DNA of 64,000 bases, taken from positions 620,001 through 684,000 of the forward strand of contig CANNCV010000002.1 of assembly GCA_947503245.1 (NCBI GenBank), read 5' to 3'. The DNA is from an uncultured Sphingomonadaceae bacterium. Lineage in GTDB: Bacteria; Pseudomonadota; Alphaproteobacteria; Sphingomonadales; Sphingomonadaceae. Within the stretch, counting starts at the first letter, position 1, and each line of letters starts with the position of its first letter. The position numbers and the translations under genes were made by a program. A model generated the notes under the pieces. That model was not told the DNA's origin, made no database searches, and saw only the letters and a list, made by a program, of their open reading frames with translations. Positions 45,592 to 55,271 of this stretch are shown here, piece after piece.

Positions 45592-47997
45592 CTATTTAAG
45601 CTCCAGTTCGGTCGATTTCACATCGCGGCTGTTTCCACCAGCCATGAGGGAAAACTTGCCGGGCTCCACAACACGCTGCATCCGATCGTTCCACAGGCTG
45701 AAATCGGTGGGTTTCAGCGTGAAGCGGACTGTGCGTTTCTCACCCGGTTGCAGATTAACGCGTTCGAAGCGGACCAATTGTTTGACCGGCGTTGTGACCG
45801 AAGCATGCATGTCGCGCAGATAAAGCTGAACAACCTCATCACCGGCCACTGCGCCTGTATTCGTAACCGAAACTTCGACTGTCACATCATCAGATATTTT
45901 GTGTCCATTGCCGACTATTTTCGGTGCAGAAACCGCAAAGTCAGTGTAGCTGAGGCCAAAGCCGAAAGGATATAATGCCTCCTTTGTCTCAAACAAATAA
46001 CCACGTCTGGCTTGCGGCTTATGGTTATAGAAATAGGGCAATTGTCCGACATTTTGCGCTACAGTCACAGGCATTTTACCGCCCGGGTTATATTTCCCAA
46101 ACACTATGTCCGCGACCGCATTTCCGGTTTCCTGACCAAGATACCAGCCTTCGATGATCGCCGGCGCAGTCTCATTTAGCTCCGTAATTGATAGCGGACG
46201 ACCATTCAGCAAGAGCGTGACAACCGGCTTGCCTGTTGCCAGCATGGCGCGGGCGAGATCCATTTGCTGACCCACCAATGTGATATCGCTGCGGTCACCC
46301 AAATGGTTGGTTGCCCATGCTTCACGGCTGGTTTGTTCATTGCCGCCAATGACCATTACAATAACGTCAACATCTTCTGCGGCTTTCACGGCATCAGCAA
46401 TAAGTTTGCGATTTTCTGCCTCTGGCACCTGATCCACTGGATCAGCAGCCCAAACCCGGCTTTTGGTGATACGTACGCCTTCTGAATAGACGACATCAAA
46501 CTTACCCTGCGCAGCATTTTCAATGCCTTCCAGAACGCTGACCACCTTGTGCGGTACATCGCTATAACCGCCAAGCGGTGTATCGCGGCCATGTGCGCCA
46601 ACCACCAGCAATTTGCTGATATCATTGGCGGCGAGCGGCAACAGCCCGTCATTTTTTAACAGGACCATGGATTTGCGCGCCGACTCTCTGGCAAGAGCAA
46701 CGGCTTCATCATTGGCCTCAATCCGCTCTGCATAGTCAGCATCGGCATAAGGGTTTTCAAACATGCCAGCGATAAATTTCAGTCGCAAGATGCGGCGAAC
46801 AGCTTCATCGATCAGCTTCTCTTCCACCCGCCCCTGTTTCACCAGTTCGGGCAAGGTGAGAAAGGCATCAGCATCCGCCATTTCATTATCGACGCCAGCT
46901 TTAATGGCGCGCTCTGCCGCTTGCTCTGCATCTTCCAGCATTTGATGGCGGGTAATCATTTCACGAATAGCGAAATAGTCACTGACGACAGCACCTTTGA
47001 AGCCCCATTCCTTCTTCAGAATGTCATTGAGCAGCCAGCCATTGGCGTGACTGGGGATCGCGCCGATCTCATTATAAGACGGCATAACCGACATGACATT
47101 GGCTTCTTTAACAGCACGCTCAAATGGCGGGAAGAAATAGGTGCGCAATGTATGTTCTGATAGTTCAGCTGGCGCGACATTGGTGCCGCTCTCTGGCTGG
47201 CCATGTCCTGTCATATGCTTAAGCGTTACCAACACTTTATCATCGGCAAGTGGTAATGTCGGCCCTTGGAAACCGCGTATCGCGGCCAGACCGATTTCAG
47301 ACACCAAATAGGGGTCCTCACCATAGGTTTCCTCTATGCGCCCCCAGCGTGCATCACGGGCGATATCCACTACAGGAGATAGCGCCAATTGCGCACCGCG
47401 AGAGCGCATCTCTCGTGATGCAACGGTGTAAACCTGCTCCACCAATTGCCTGTCCCAAGTGCTGGCCAAGCCTATGGCTTGCGGGAAGCTGGTTGCGCCT
47501 CTGGCGACATAGCCATGCAAGCCTTCTTCATGCATCAAAATAGGAATACCAAGACGGGTCTGGTTAACTGCCCAGCGCTGCGCTGCGTTCACATATTCCA
47601 CGGTTTCACGCGCCGTGCGATTGCGTCCTTCCGCAGCAGCACCCGCCGCACCAGTATTGGATTGGCTAACACCGCGAAAATCAGATGGCCGCGCTATCAT
47701 GCCGATACCATTAGGAAAGCTTTTGCTTGCTTTTACAGGGTCAAAATCGCCCTGCGGCGTTTGCACCTTTTCCTTCTGTTCCCAGATAGTGAGCATTTGC
47801 GCGACTTTTTCTTCCAAAGTCATACGTGCAAGAAGATCTTCGACCCTATCTTCGATGGGCGCATCTGCATTTCTGTAAACAGCTTGCTGTTCGCTAAGGC
47901 TTTGTTGATCTGCGGCAATAGTAGGATATACAGAAACTGCCGTTAACAGCCCCAATATTACCCCAAAGCCCAAAGCCTGTTTCCTAATAGCGCCCAT
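45592..47997 (-). CDS. GH3-family glycoside hydrolase, exported
   Basis: 801 aa. An N-terminal signal peptide (LGFGVILGLLTAVSVYPTIAA) directs it to the periplasm. The GH3 N-terminal TIM barrel carries LGIPILMHEEGLHGY, LVTLKHMTGHGQ and GFKGAVVSDYFAI with the nucleophile Asp340; then the C-terminal domain (ESARKSMVLLKNDGLLPL, DVDVIVMVIGGNE) and a fibronectin-like end (GEKRTVRFTLKPTDFSLWN). It is a beta-glucosidase/beta-xylosidase type; the xylose genes next to it favour xylosidase activity, an inference. Upstream lies a perfect LacI-type palindrome. ATG at 47997 has AAGGG about 10 nt before. Confidence 0.93.
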   Translation of the reverse strand: MGAIRKQALGFGVILGLLTAVSVYPTIAADQQSLSEQQAVYRNADAPIEDRVEDLLARMTLEEKVAQMLTIWEQKEKVQTPQGDFDPVKASKSFPNGIGMIARPSDFRGVSQSNTGAAGAAAEGRNRTARETVEYVNAAQRWAVNQTRLGIPILMHEEGLHGYVARGATSFPQAIGLASTWDRQLVEQVYTVASREMRSRGAQLALSPVVDIARDARWGRIEETYGEDPYLVSEIGLAAIRGFQGPTLPLADDKVLVTLKHMTGHGQPESGTNVAPAELSEHTLRTYFFPPFERAVKEANVMSVMPSYNEIGAIPSHANGWLLNDILKKEWGFKGAVVSDYFAIREMITRHQMLEDAEQAAERAIKAGVDNEMADADAFLTLPELVKQGRVEEKLIDEAVRRILRLKFIAGMFENPYADADYAERIEANDEAVALARESARKSMVLLKNDGLLPLAANDISKLLVVGAHGRDTPLGGYSDVPHKVVSVLEGIENAAQGKFDVVYSEGVRITKSRVWAADPVDQVPEAENRKLIADAVKAAEDVDVIVMVIGGNEQTSREAWATNHLGDRSDITLVGQQMDLARAMLATGKPVVTLLLNGRPLSITELNETAPAIIEGWYLGQETGNAVADIVFGKYNPGGKMPVTVAQNVGQLPYFYNHKPQARRGYLFETKEALYPFGFGLSYTDFAVSAPKIVGNGHKISDDVTVEVSVTNTGAVAGDEVVQLYLRDMHASVTTPVKQLVRFERVNLQPGEKRTVRFTLKPTDFSLWNDRMQRVVEPGKFSLMAGGNSRDVKSTELELK

Positions 47998-48022
47998 GAT
48001 AAGCTTACCCTTTCCCGTCTTT

Positions 48023-48038
48023 ATGATAGCGCTATCAT
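48023..48038. promoter_or_regulatory. LacI-family operator, perfect 16-bp palindrome
   Basis: ATGATAGCGCTATCAT is fully palindromic with the central CG/GC dyad typical of LacI-family operators. It lies 26 nt upstream of the GH3 start and faces the LacI gene, so it probably blocks the GH3 promoter. Confidence 0.8.
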
Positions 48039-48052
48039 ATCCATAACTTACG

Positions 48053-48079
48053 ATATTGCAATGCCACAATATTGCAATG
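48053..48079. repeat. Tandem 11-bp repeats between the GH3 and LacI genes
   Basis: ATATTGCAATG occurs at 48053-48063 and 48069-48079, start-to-start 16 nt. Each contains the palindrome ATTGCAAT. Both sit between the LacI operator and the LacI start, so they could bind a second regulator or shape the divergent promoter. Confidence 0.6.
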
Positions 48080-48118
48080 ACCACAGCCGACAGCTAGTGA
48101 TGGGGTAAGGGGATGAAG

Positions 48119-49177
48119 ATGGCAAGAACACGTCGACGCAATTGGCAAACGGTTACAATTGATGATGTTGCGCGCCATGCCGGCGTATCATCAATGACTG
48201 TATCGCGCGTGATGAACGCAGAAAATGGTGTACGGGAAACAACACGCGAAACTGTGATGAAAGCAGTGACCGCGCTTAATTACCAACCCAACCGTTCAGC
48301 GCGGCGGCTTGCCAAAGGCGCCGATGTCCATATCGGGCTAATCTATGCCAATCCTTCTGACAGTTATCTGGGCCGCTTTTTGCGCGGCGCCTTAGAGGCT
48401 GCGCAGGACAGCGATAATCACCTGATCGTTGATATTTGCGAAGACAATACGTCAGCAGCCTATGTAGCTTCGGCAATGCGACTGGCAAAGGCCGGGATTG
48501 CCGGTGTCATATTACCGCCCCCTACATCAGCAGCCGAAGAGATTTTGACGGTTTTTGATGAGCTGAAAATACCTGTTGCGACTGTTGCCAATGGTAAGAG
48601 CGACAGAAAGTCCATGGATATCAATATCGACGATGCCGCAGCGGCCACTATGATGACCGAATATTTGATCAGCCTGGGGCACCGTGAAATAGCATTTATC
48701 ACTGGACCAAAAGACCAGATGTCCAGCAGCTTGCGCGAACAGGGATATCGCAAGGCAATGGCTGCAGCAAATCTTGCTATCAAACCCGAATGGATCGTGC
48801 AGGGGGAATATACTTATCGCTCGGGAGTGTCGGCAAGCAAAGATTTGCTGGCAGCACCGTCTAGGCCAAGCGCTATTTTCGCAAGCAATGACGATATGGC
48901 CGCAGCCGCTATAGGTGTAGCGCACCGGCATGGCCTTATCGTACCGGATGACCTGACTATTGTGGGCTTTGACGATAGCCCTTCCGCCATTTCGGTCTGG
49001 CCAGAACTCACCACTATCGACCAGCCAGTAAGCGCCATGGCCTCCTCTGCATTTAATCTGGTTTTGGGCAAAGCCGAACCAAATTCAAAATCGGATAGTG
49101 CCTTGCCATTTGACTATATCCACCCGTGTCGCCTGATTAAGCGCGGATCATCAGGGCCTGCCAACGTCGCGAATTGA
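48119..49177 (+). CDS. LacI-family transcriptional regulator
   Basis: 352 aa. N-terminal helix-turn-helix (VTIDDVARHAGVSSMTVSRVMN, key residues V..V..R in the recognition helix) and hinge (NYQPNRSARRLA), then a sugar-binding periplasmic-like domain (HIGLIYANPSDSYLG, AIFASNDDMAAAAIGVA, TIVGFDDSP). It probably represses the GH3 and sugar-porter promoters and releases when a sugar binds; effector unknown. ATG at 48119 has AAGGGG 6 nt upstream; ATG at 48113 is too close to it. Divergent from GH3 and co-directional with the xylose genes. Confidence 0.93.
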   Translation: MARTRRRNWQTVTIDDVARHAGVSSMTVSRVMNAENGVRETTRETVMKAVTALNYQPNRSARRLAKGADVHIGLIYANPSDSYLGRFLRGALEAAQDSDNHLIVDICEDNTSAAYVASAMRLAKAGIAGVILPPPTSAAEEILTVFDELKIPVATVANGKSDRKSMDINIDDAAAATMMTEYLISLGHREIAFITGPKDQMSSSLREQGYRKAMAAANLAIKPEWIVQGEYTYRSGVSASKDLLAAPSRPSAIFASNDDMAAAAIGVAHRHGLIVPDDLTIVGFDDSPSAISVWPELTTIDQPVSAMASSAFNLVLGKAEPNSKSDSALPFDYIHPCRLIKRGSSGPANVAN

Positions 49178-49193
49178 GTTGAACTTCTTTTTA

Positions 49194-49205
49194 GTTACCG
49201 CTAAC
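49194..49205 (+). promoter_or_regulatory. LacI-like operator before the sugar porter gene
   Basis: GTTACCGCTAAC is an imperfect dyad, matching the core of the 48023 palindrome (GATAGCGCTATC) at 9 of 12 positions. It lies 35 nt before the GTG of the MFS gene. Probably bound by the neighbouring LacI protein. Confidence 0.55.
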
Positions 49206-49240
49206 ACAACTTCCATAAAAAATAATGGGAGTAGGTTCTG

Positions 49241-50641
49241 GTGGCTAATGAGCATGCGGGCAATACGCGATTCATAATTCTTATCGTCTCGGTGGCAACA
49301 CTGGGCGGTTTCTTATTTGGCTTTGACAGCGGGGTCATTAATGGCACGGTTGACGGGCTTCAAAAGGCTTTTGACTCCACCAATATCGGCACTGGCTTCA
49401 ATGTCGCATCCATGCTGCTGGGCTGTGCGGTTGGTGCATTTGTTGCCGGGCGACTTTCCGACACAATCGGCCGACGTGCTGTTTTGCTGATTGCGGCAAT
49501 GCTCTTCATTATTTCCGCTTGGGGCTCCGGCATTGCAGGTGATGCCCTTGTCTTTGTTATTGCTCGCATACTCGGCGGTTTGGCGGTCGGCGCGGCTAGC
49601 GTTATTGCACCTGCTTATATTTCTGAGGTTGCGCCGGCTGATCGGCGTGGCAGATTATCATCCATCCAACAGGTCATGATTATCATCGGTCTGTTCGCTG
49701 CCTTTCTTTCTAACTATTTTCTGGCCGAATTTGCTGGCGGCAGTCAGCAACTGGTCTGGGGCGGCTATGAAGCATGGCGCTGGATGTTCTGGATCGAATT
49801 GATCCCAGCCGCTGCTTTTCTGTTCCTGTTGTTTTTCATTCCAGAAAGTCCACGCTATTTGGTAGCCAAAGGACGTGATGAGGAAGCGCAGACAGTTTTG
49901 AGCAGCCTTTTCGGCAGCGCTGGCACTGCGGCCAAACTCAAAGAGATTCAGGAAAGCTTGGCCGGAGACGTTCAGCCGCGCTTGTCTGATCTGGTGTCAA
50001 AACAAACCGGCCGTATCCGCAAAATCGTCTGGGTCGGAATTGGCCTTGCGACGTTCCAGCAATTTGTCGGCATCAATATCGTTTTCTATTATGGCGCCGT
50101 ATTGTGGCAAGCTGTTGGCTTCACTGAAAATGATGCGTTGAAAATCAACATATTGTCTGGAGCATTATCAATCGGAGCGGTTTTCGCCGCCATCATGCTG
50201 ATCGACAGAATTGGCCGCAAACCCTTACTGCTGATCGGGTCAGCTGGGATGGCGATTGGCCTGACTGTCATGGCATTTGCTTTCGCATCAGGCTCTTTGG
50301 TCGATGGTGAGTTGGTTCTGTCAGATGGTGCAGGCATCGCGGCATTATTGGCAGCCAATGCCTATGTTGTCGCGTTCAATTTCAGCTGGGGGCCTGTAAT
50401 GTGGGTTATGCTCGGCGAGATGTTCCCCAATCAGATCCGCGGCTCTGGGCTCGCAGTTTCGGGCTTCGCGCAATGGGTCGCCAACTTCCTAATCATCATG
50501 AGCTTCCCATGGCTGCTCAACAATGTCGGCCTACCGATAACATATGGTTTTTATGCTGCAGCGGCGCTCATCTCGGCGATCTTCGTGGCCAAGATGGTCT
50601 CTGAAACGGCGGGCAAAGAATTAGAGGAAATGCGGGGTTAG
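49241..50641 (+). CDS. MFS sugar porter, probable xylose:H+ symporter
   Basis: 466 aa, 12 predicted helices. Sugar-porter motifs are present: SGVINGTVDGLQ (helix 1 region), GRLSDTIGRRAVLL (loop 2-3), RILGGLAVGAASVIAPAYISEVAPADRRG, FIPESPRYLVAKGR (PESPR-type), LIDRIGRKPLLLIG, and WVMLGEMFPNQIRG. The family includes XylE and GalP; placement with xylAB suggests xylose. GTG start with GGGAG 9 nt upstream. A LacI-like operator precedes it. Likely first gene of a transporter-mutarotase-xylB-xylA operon. Confidence 0.9.
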   Translation: MANEHAGNTRFIILIVSVATLGGFLFGFDSGVINGTVDGLQKAFDSTNIGTGFNVASMLLGCAVGAFVAGRLSDTIGRRAVLLIAAMLFIISAWGSGIAGDALVFVIARILGGLAVGAASVIAPAYISEVAPADRRGRLSSIQQVMIIIGLFAAFLSNYFLAEFAGGSQQLVWGGYEAWRWMFWIELIPAAAFLFLLFFIPESPRYLVAKGRDEEAQTVLSSLFGSAGTAAKLKEIQESLAGDVQPRLSDLVSKQTGRIRKIVWVGIGLATFQQFVGINIVFYYGAVLWQAVGFTENDALKINILSGALSIGAVFAAIMLIDRIGRKPLLLIGSAGMAIGLTVMAFAFASGSLVDGELVLSDGAGIAALLAANAYVVAFNFSWGPVMWVMLGEMFPNQIRGSGLAVSGFAQWVANFLIIMSFPWLLNNVGLPITYGFYAAAALISAIFVAKMVSETAGKELEEMRG

Positions 50642-50684
50642 AATGCTTGCCATCTTCACGCCTTTATCAATGCAAGACGCTCAT

Positions 50685-50701
50685 CATAGGGTTACGCTAT
50701 G
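50685..50701. promoter_or_regulatory. Weak dyad before the mutarotase-xylB-xylA genes
   Basis: CATAG (50685-50689) and CTATG (50697-50701) with a 7-nt centre including GTTACG. It resembles the LacI operators only in part. It may be an internal operator or chance. Confidence 0.25.
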
Positions 50702-50725
50702 GTTTGACCGTGGAGGTTATGCTCG

Positions 50726-51577
50726 ATGCAGCTGTTAGAGCTTATATCCGGGCAGACAAAATTGGTTCTGTCCCCTTGGCTTGGCGGCGGGATTACAGCA
50801 TTTCAATGGAATGGGCATGACGTTTTCCGGCCCCATTCCGGTGAAAATGACCCATTGGCTTTGTCCAGCTTTCCCATGGTTCCCTTCTGCAACAGGATAG
50901 CCCATGGCCGTCTCTCCACAGCGTCTGGAGCGAAGACAATAGCGCTGTCACACAAAAATGCAGAGCGCCAACATGCTCTGCACGGTCTGGGATGGATTAG
51001 CCCTTGGGCTGCCAAAGTACATTCGCAGGAGCGTGCGATACTCTCACTGCGTCATGATGGCGCAATCTGGCCATGGGCGTTTGAGGCCGAGCAAGAAATA
51101 TGCGTGCGAGACGATGGTTATTCACATAAGCTCAGCGTCACCAACCTTGCTGATACGCCAATGCCTGCTGGGCTGGGTCTGCACCCTTATTTTCCCAAAG
51201 CAAAAGCCGGCCTGCAATTGGATGTGAGCGGTTTTTGGGAAACCGGACCGGATCGATTGCCGACAGGTCACAGCGCTGTTTCTCAGCAGCCTGATTGGTT
51301 TGCGACGCCCGATATTGACAATTGTTACACAGGGCAGCGTGACGATTTTCAAGTTAGCTGGCCAACGCACAGCCTCACTGTTCGTCCATCCACTAACCTG
51401 CCCTTCACCCATGTTTATTGCCCAACTGGCGAAGACTTTTTTTGCGTGGAACCCGTTAGCCACATACCCAATGCCATAAATAATATTGCGGGGGATTCGG
51501 ACACCAGCATGCATATGCTTCAGCCAGGACAAAGCATGGAAATAGATTGTGACTTCATTTTGGCGGAGGCTGGCTAA
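50726..51577 (+). CDS. Aldose 1-epimerase-like mutarotase
   Basis: 283 aa. Interconverts alpha and beta anomers of an aldose. Seen: LVLSPWLGGGITAFQWNG at the start, HALHGLGWISPW with the conserved catalytic-type His near residue 84, and GLGLHPYFPKAKAG with the second His (HPYF). The glutamate base is likely in FFCVEPVSHIPNAIN. The gene lies in the xylose operon, so it probably supplies the xylose anomer for the isomerase; galactose or glucose is also possible. GGAGG lies ~9 nt upstream. Its stop overlaps the xylB start by 1 nt (TAATG). Confidence 0.9.
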   Translation: MQLLELISGQTKLVLSPWLGGGITAFQWNGHDVFRPHSGENDPLALSSFPMVPFCNRIAHGRLSTASGAKTIALSHKNAERQHALHGLGWISPWAAKVHSQERAILSLRHDGAIWPWAFEAEQEICVRDDGYSHKLSVTNLADTPMPAGLGLHPYFPKAKAGLQLDVSGFWETGPDRLPTGHSAVSQQPDWFATPDIDNCYTGQRDDFQVSWPTHSLTVRPSTNLPFTHVYCPTGEDFFCVEPVSHIPNAINNIAGDSDTSMHMLQPGQSMEIDCDFILAEAG

Positions 51578-53004
51578 TGTGGCTCGGCATTGATCTGGGG
51601 ACGTCCGGTGTGAAGACCGTCATTATTGATGATGGCGGCGTTGTGCATGCTCAGAATACGGTTTCATTGACGGTGCAACGTCCGTATCGGCACTGGTCAG
51701 AACAAGACCCTGACCAATGGTGGGAGGCGACCAAGGCAGCAATTGGCGGGTTACCGCAAACATTACGACAGCAAGTGCGCGGAATCGGTTTGTCCGGGCA
51801 AATGCATGGCGCCGTATTACTAAATCAAAATGACAAGCCTGTTCGCCCTGCAATTTTGTGGAATGATGGACGCAGCGCCCCACAATGTAATGACCTTGAT
51901 GACATGGCGCAAAACCATACAGGCAACCGCGCAATGCCCGGTTTTACAGCGCCAAAACTTGCCTGGGTGCGGGAAAATGAACCAGAGTTTTTTGCTGCCA
52001 CAAAAACGGTATTGCTGCCAAAGGATTATATTCGCTTCCTGCTAACGGGCGAAAAAATAAGCGATATGTCCGATGCTTCGGGTTCTTTATGGTTAGACGT
52101 GGCGGCGCGCCGCTGGTCAGCCGAGATGCTGGAAGCGACAGGTATGAGCGAAAGCCAGATGCCCGCCTTGGCTGAAGGTTCTCAGGTTGCTGGCACTTTG
52201 CGTCAAAATGTGGCTGATGAACTGGGCCTGCCAATAGTGCCCGTCGCTGGCGGTGGCGGCGATCAGGCAGCGGGGGCAATTGGTGCAGGCGTCACTGAAG
52301 CTGGTGATGCCTTTCTTAGCCTTGGTACATCTGGCGTTATCTTTGCCGCAACCGCCAAGTTTGAACAAAACCCCGCTAATGGCCTGCATGCATTTTGCCA
52401 TGCTTTGCCCGGTCGTTGGCATGTTATGACGGTTATGCTGTCAGCAGCGGCGTGCCTTGATTGGGTCGCGCGTTTGGCCGGCTTTTCATCAGTTGAAAAC
52501 GCACTGCAAGCCGCTGAAAGCAGCAATGTTTCAAACGATCATATCCCGTTGTTCCTGCCCTATCTTTCTGGTGAGCGCACACCCCATAATGACCCCGCAG
52601 CCAAAGGGGTTTTTTTTGGTTTGACGCACGAAACGGGCCCAGCTGAATTGGTGCAATCGGTGTTAGAAGGTGTTGCCTTCGGCCTTAGTGATGGTTTGCA
52701 AGCCATGCCTTCCCGTCCAACAGAATTATCAGTTATTGGCGGGGGCGCGCGTTCATCCTATTGGGCGCAGCTTCTGGCCAACATACTGCAAACACCGCTC
52801 ATTTATCGTGATGGCTCCAGCGTTGGCCCTGCAAATGGTGCCGCCCGCCTCGCGCAACTGGCCGTTACCAAAAGCCCGGTGGAGGCTGTCTGCACAAAAC
52901 CCGCTGTGCAGGCGCAATATGCACCGCAACCTTATTCAAGGGAACGCCAGCAAACGTTCCGTTCACTCTACCCTATTTTACAATCCAGTTTCGGAGAACT
53001 TTAA
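51577..53004 (+). CDS. xylB: Xylulokinase
   Basis: 475-aa FGGY-family kinase phosphorylating xylulose to xylulose 5-phosphate. Seen: [14 protein letters not shown] at the start, [13 protein letters not shown] (typical XylB motif), [25 protein letters not shown] and [24 protein letters not shown]. Length is typical. Overlaps the mutarotase gene before and the xylA gene after by 1 nt each, so all three are translationally coupled. Confidence 0.96.
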   Translation: MWLGIDLGTSGVKTVIIDDGGVVHAQNTVSLTVQRPYRHWSEQDPDQWWEATKAAIGGLPQTLRQQVRGIGLSGQMHGAVLLNQNDKPVRPAILWNDGRSAPQCNDLDDMAQNHTGNRAMPGFTAPKLAWVRENEPEFFAATKTVLLPKDYIRFLLTGEKISDMSDASGSLWLDVAARRWSAEMLEATGMSESQMPALAEGSQVAGTLRQNVADELGLPIVPVAGGGGDQAAGAIGAGVTEAGDAFLSLGTSGVIFAATAKFEQNPANGLHAFCHALPGRWHVMTVMLSAAACLDWVARLAGFSSVENALQAAESSNVSNDHIPLFLPYLSGERTPHNDPAAKGVFFGLTHETGPAELVQSVLEGVAFGLSDGLQAMPSRPTELSVIGGGARSSYWAQLLANILQTPLIYRDGSSVGPANGAARLAQLAVTKSPVEAVCTKPAVQAQYAPQPYSRERQQTFRSLYPILQSSFGEL

Positions 53005-54317
53005 TGTCCTATTTTTCTAACCTTCCAACCGTGCCTTTCGAAGGGCCGAGCACCAAAAACCCGCTGGCATATCGCTATTATGATGCGGATGCGTTGGTTT
53101 TGGGCAAATCCATGCGCGATCATCTGCGTTGGGCGGTGTGCTATTGGCACAGCTTTGCATGGCCGGGGAATGACATTTTCGGTGCAGGAACCTTTGACCG
53201 GCCATGGAAGCCGGGCGAGCCTGTAACGCCCGAACTGGCCCAGCTTAAACTGGATACAGCCTTTGAAATGTTCACCAAACTTGGCGCACCTTTTTACTGT
53301 TTTCATGATGTTGATGCCATGGCCGATTATGACGATCTGGCAAGCTATACGCGCGAGCTAGATGCCATCGCCGATAAGATGGCAGGCAAGATTGAAGAAA
53401 CAGGCGTGCAGTTATTGTGGGGAACCGCCAATTTGTTTAGCCATCCGCGTTATGCAGCTGGCGGCGCCACCAACCCCGACCCTGAAGTCTTTGGCTGGGC
53501 TGCGCATCAAGTACGTTCAATGCTGGATGTCACCAACAGATTGGGCGGATCAAATTATGTGCTCTGGGGTGGCCGCGAAGGTTATGACACCATTTTGAAC
53601 ACCGATATTGGCCATGAACTGAACCAATTGGGCCGGTTTATGAACATGGTTGTCGAACATAAGCACAAAATCGGATTTGACGGCACGATCTTGATTGAGC
53701 CCAAACCGCATGAGCCAACCAAACATCAATATGACCGTGACACTGCGACAGTTTATGGCTTCCTCAAGCGCTATGGACTTGAGAATGAGGTGAAGGTCAA
53801 TATTGAAGGCAATCACGCAACACTGGCTGGCAACAGTTTTGAGCATGAAATTGCCACCGCTAATGCCTATGGCATTATGGGCTCGGTCGATATCAACCGC
53901 GGCGATCCGCAAAATGGATGGGACACGGATCAGTTTCCTAACAATGTGCCTGAAATGACTCTCGCAATGTATCACTTGCTGAAAGGCGGCGGTTTCCAGA
54001 CAGGCGGTTTTAACTTTGACGCAAAGGTAAGGCGTCAATCGGTCGATGCAGAAGATCTATTTTACGCGCATGTTGGCGGTGTGGATGTTCTGGCCCAGTC
54101 ATTGCTAGCGGCCGCACGGATTATTGAGGATGGTGAACTCGATAATTTTGTAGCGAACCGCTATTCCGGTTGGAAAAGCGATGTCAGTAGCAAGGTCTTG
54201 AGCGGCAATATGAGCCTTGAAGAAGTCGCAGATCATGCCGTAGCATCTGACTATAATCCAACCCCCAAATCAGGGCGTCAGGAATATCTGGAAATGCTTA
54301 TAAATCGCGCAGTCTGA
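53004..54317 (+). CDS. xylA: Xylose isomerase
   Basis: 437-aa metal-dependent isomerase turning xylose into xylulose. Class II length. Seen: [19 protein letters not shown] near the N-terminus, [11 protein letters not shown] with the catalytic His, [17 protein letters not shown], and [16 protein letters not shown] with the metal-binding Glu and Lys. Shows that this organism can use the isomerase route for xylose rather than only an oxidative (Weimberg-type) route. Last gene of the xylose operon. Confidence 0.97.
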   Translation: MSYFSNLPTVPFEGPSTKNPLAYRYYDADALVLGKSMRDHLRWAVCYWHSFAWPGNDIFGAGTFDRPWKPGEPVTPELAQLKLDTAFEMFTKLGAPFYCFHDVDAMADYDDLASYTRELDAIADKMAGKIEETGVQLLWGTANLFSHPRYAAGGATNPDPEVFGWAAHQVRSMLDVTNRLGGSNYVLWGGREGYDTILNTDIGHELNQLGRFMNMVVEHKHKIGFDGTILIEPKPHEPTKHQYDRDTATVYGFLKRYGLENEVKVNIEGNHATLAGNSFEHEIATANAYGIMGSVDINRGDPQNGWDTDQFPNNVPEMTLAMYHLLKGGGFQTGGFNFDAKVRRQSVDAEDLFYAHVGGVDVLAQSLLAAARIIEDGELDNFVANRYSGWKSDVSSKVLSGNMSLEEVADHAVASDYNPTPKSGRQEYLEMLINRAV

Positions 54318-54411
54318 TCCGAACAAGACGATTTGGCCTAGGTTGCGTGCGGTGTTGCAAAATGAACGCCGCAGCGATCTAAGGTCAGTTTTGGATTATT
54401 GATCTGGCGCA

Positions 54412-54870
54412 TCAACCCTCGCGAAATTCAGCTTCTACAAGTTGCTTGAGTTTCGCATGGGCTTTTGCTTGCGCGTCTGAACCGCCTAACTTTGATAGAA
54501 AGAGCATCAGCGGTGTGAGCAGTTTGAAGGCACCGTTAAGCGTAATGGCTGTGGTTTGTCTAAGCTGGGTTTGCTCAGCTGATAGTGCTTTCAAAGCATA
54601 ATCAACGTCCAGATTGAACATATCCCCTGACATATAAACGCGCATCCGTTCATTCTCACTATATGCGGTGATCTCGCCCAGCAGCTCCATCTTCCTACCG
54701 CGCTCAAGAAATGTCTGACGGAATGTCGAACCAACCTTCTCTGGTGTTTCTACCAAAGTTTCGTCCTCAACAATATTCGGGACCCAGCGGCGAAGACGCT
54801 CATCATCGTCTAGCCAGAGAAATACAATATCTGCCGGCGCATCAATAATGGTCGTTTTCGACGTTCGCAT
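54412..54870 (-). CDS. SRPBCC-fold (START-like) protein
   Basis: 152 aa. The start RTSKTTIIDAPADIVFLWLDDDERLRRW is typical of the polyketide-cyclase/START superfamily (small hydrophobic-ligand pocket). No function can be assigned; related proteins are stress or lipid-binding. GGGAG lies 7 nt upstream of ATG 54870. It lies convergent to xylA and ends the operon's strand. Confidence 0.75.
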   Translation of the reverse strand: MRTSKTTIIDAPADIVFLWLDDDERLRRWVPNIVEDETLVETPEKVGSTFRQTFLERGRKMELLGEITAYSENERMRVYMSGDMFNLDVDYALKALSAEQTQLRQTTAITLNGAFKLLTPLMLFLSKLGGSDAQAKAHAKLKQLVEAEFREG

Positions 54871-55271
54871 AATCCTACTCCCAGCCGCCAAGGGTATAGA
54901 CCAATCAGGGTTTGAACAAGGCTGCTGATTTACAGCGCCGCCGCATCAAGGCCCGCATGGTAGGTTTAACCGTGCGTAACAGTCCAAAAACGGACATTGC
55001 CATTCAGTTTCTGCCTTTAGACTAATGCAGGAAGTTATAGCGCAAGCACGCTGCCAATAAATGCACCAGTCACAACCACAGTGCGCGCCAAATGCCAGCC
55101 AGCCCAGCGCTTTAACTTGGCGGGCAATTGTTCATCAGCAAATGAGCGCGCAGCAAATATGTCGACGTCATAGGAGCCCAACTATCTTTTTTTGTGGCTA
55201 GGCGCTCGACGATGATGCAATAAGCGCATGTTCTTACTCAAAAGCGAAGTCGCTAGAGCGATGCTCAGGCA
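54871..55271. other. Spacer with decayed coding sequence
   Basis: About 400 bases without an intact gene. It should contain the promoter of the SRPBCC gene. The segment 55035-55181 keeps a coding-like minus frame (see pseudogene). The rest shows nothing I can name. Confidence 0.55.
55035..55181 (-). pseudogene. Remnant of a membrane-protein gene C-terminus
   Basis: Minus-strand frame of 48 codons ending in a TAA. The peptide contains SFADEQLPAKLKRW followed by a hydrophobic run HLARTVVVTGAFIGSVLAL, typical of the C-terminal helix of a small membrane protein. There is no ATG; only a TTG follows an in-frame stop upstream, so it looks like a truncated or decayed gene. Confidence 0.4.
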
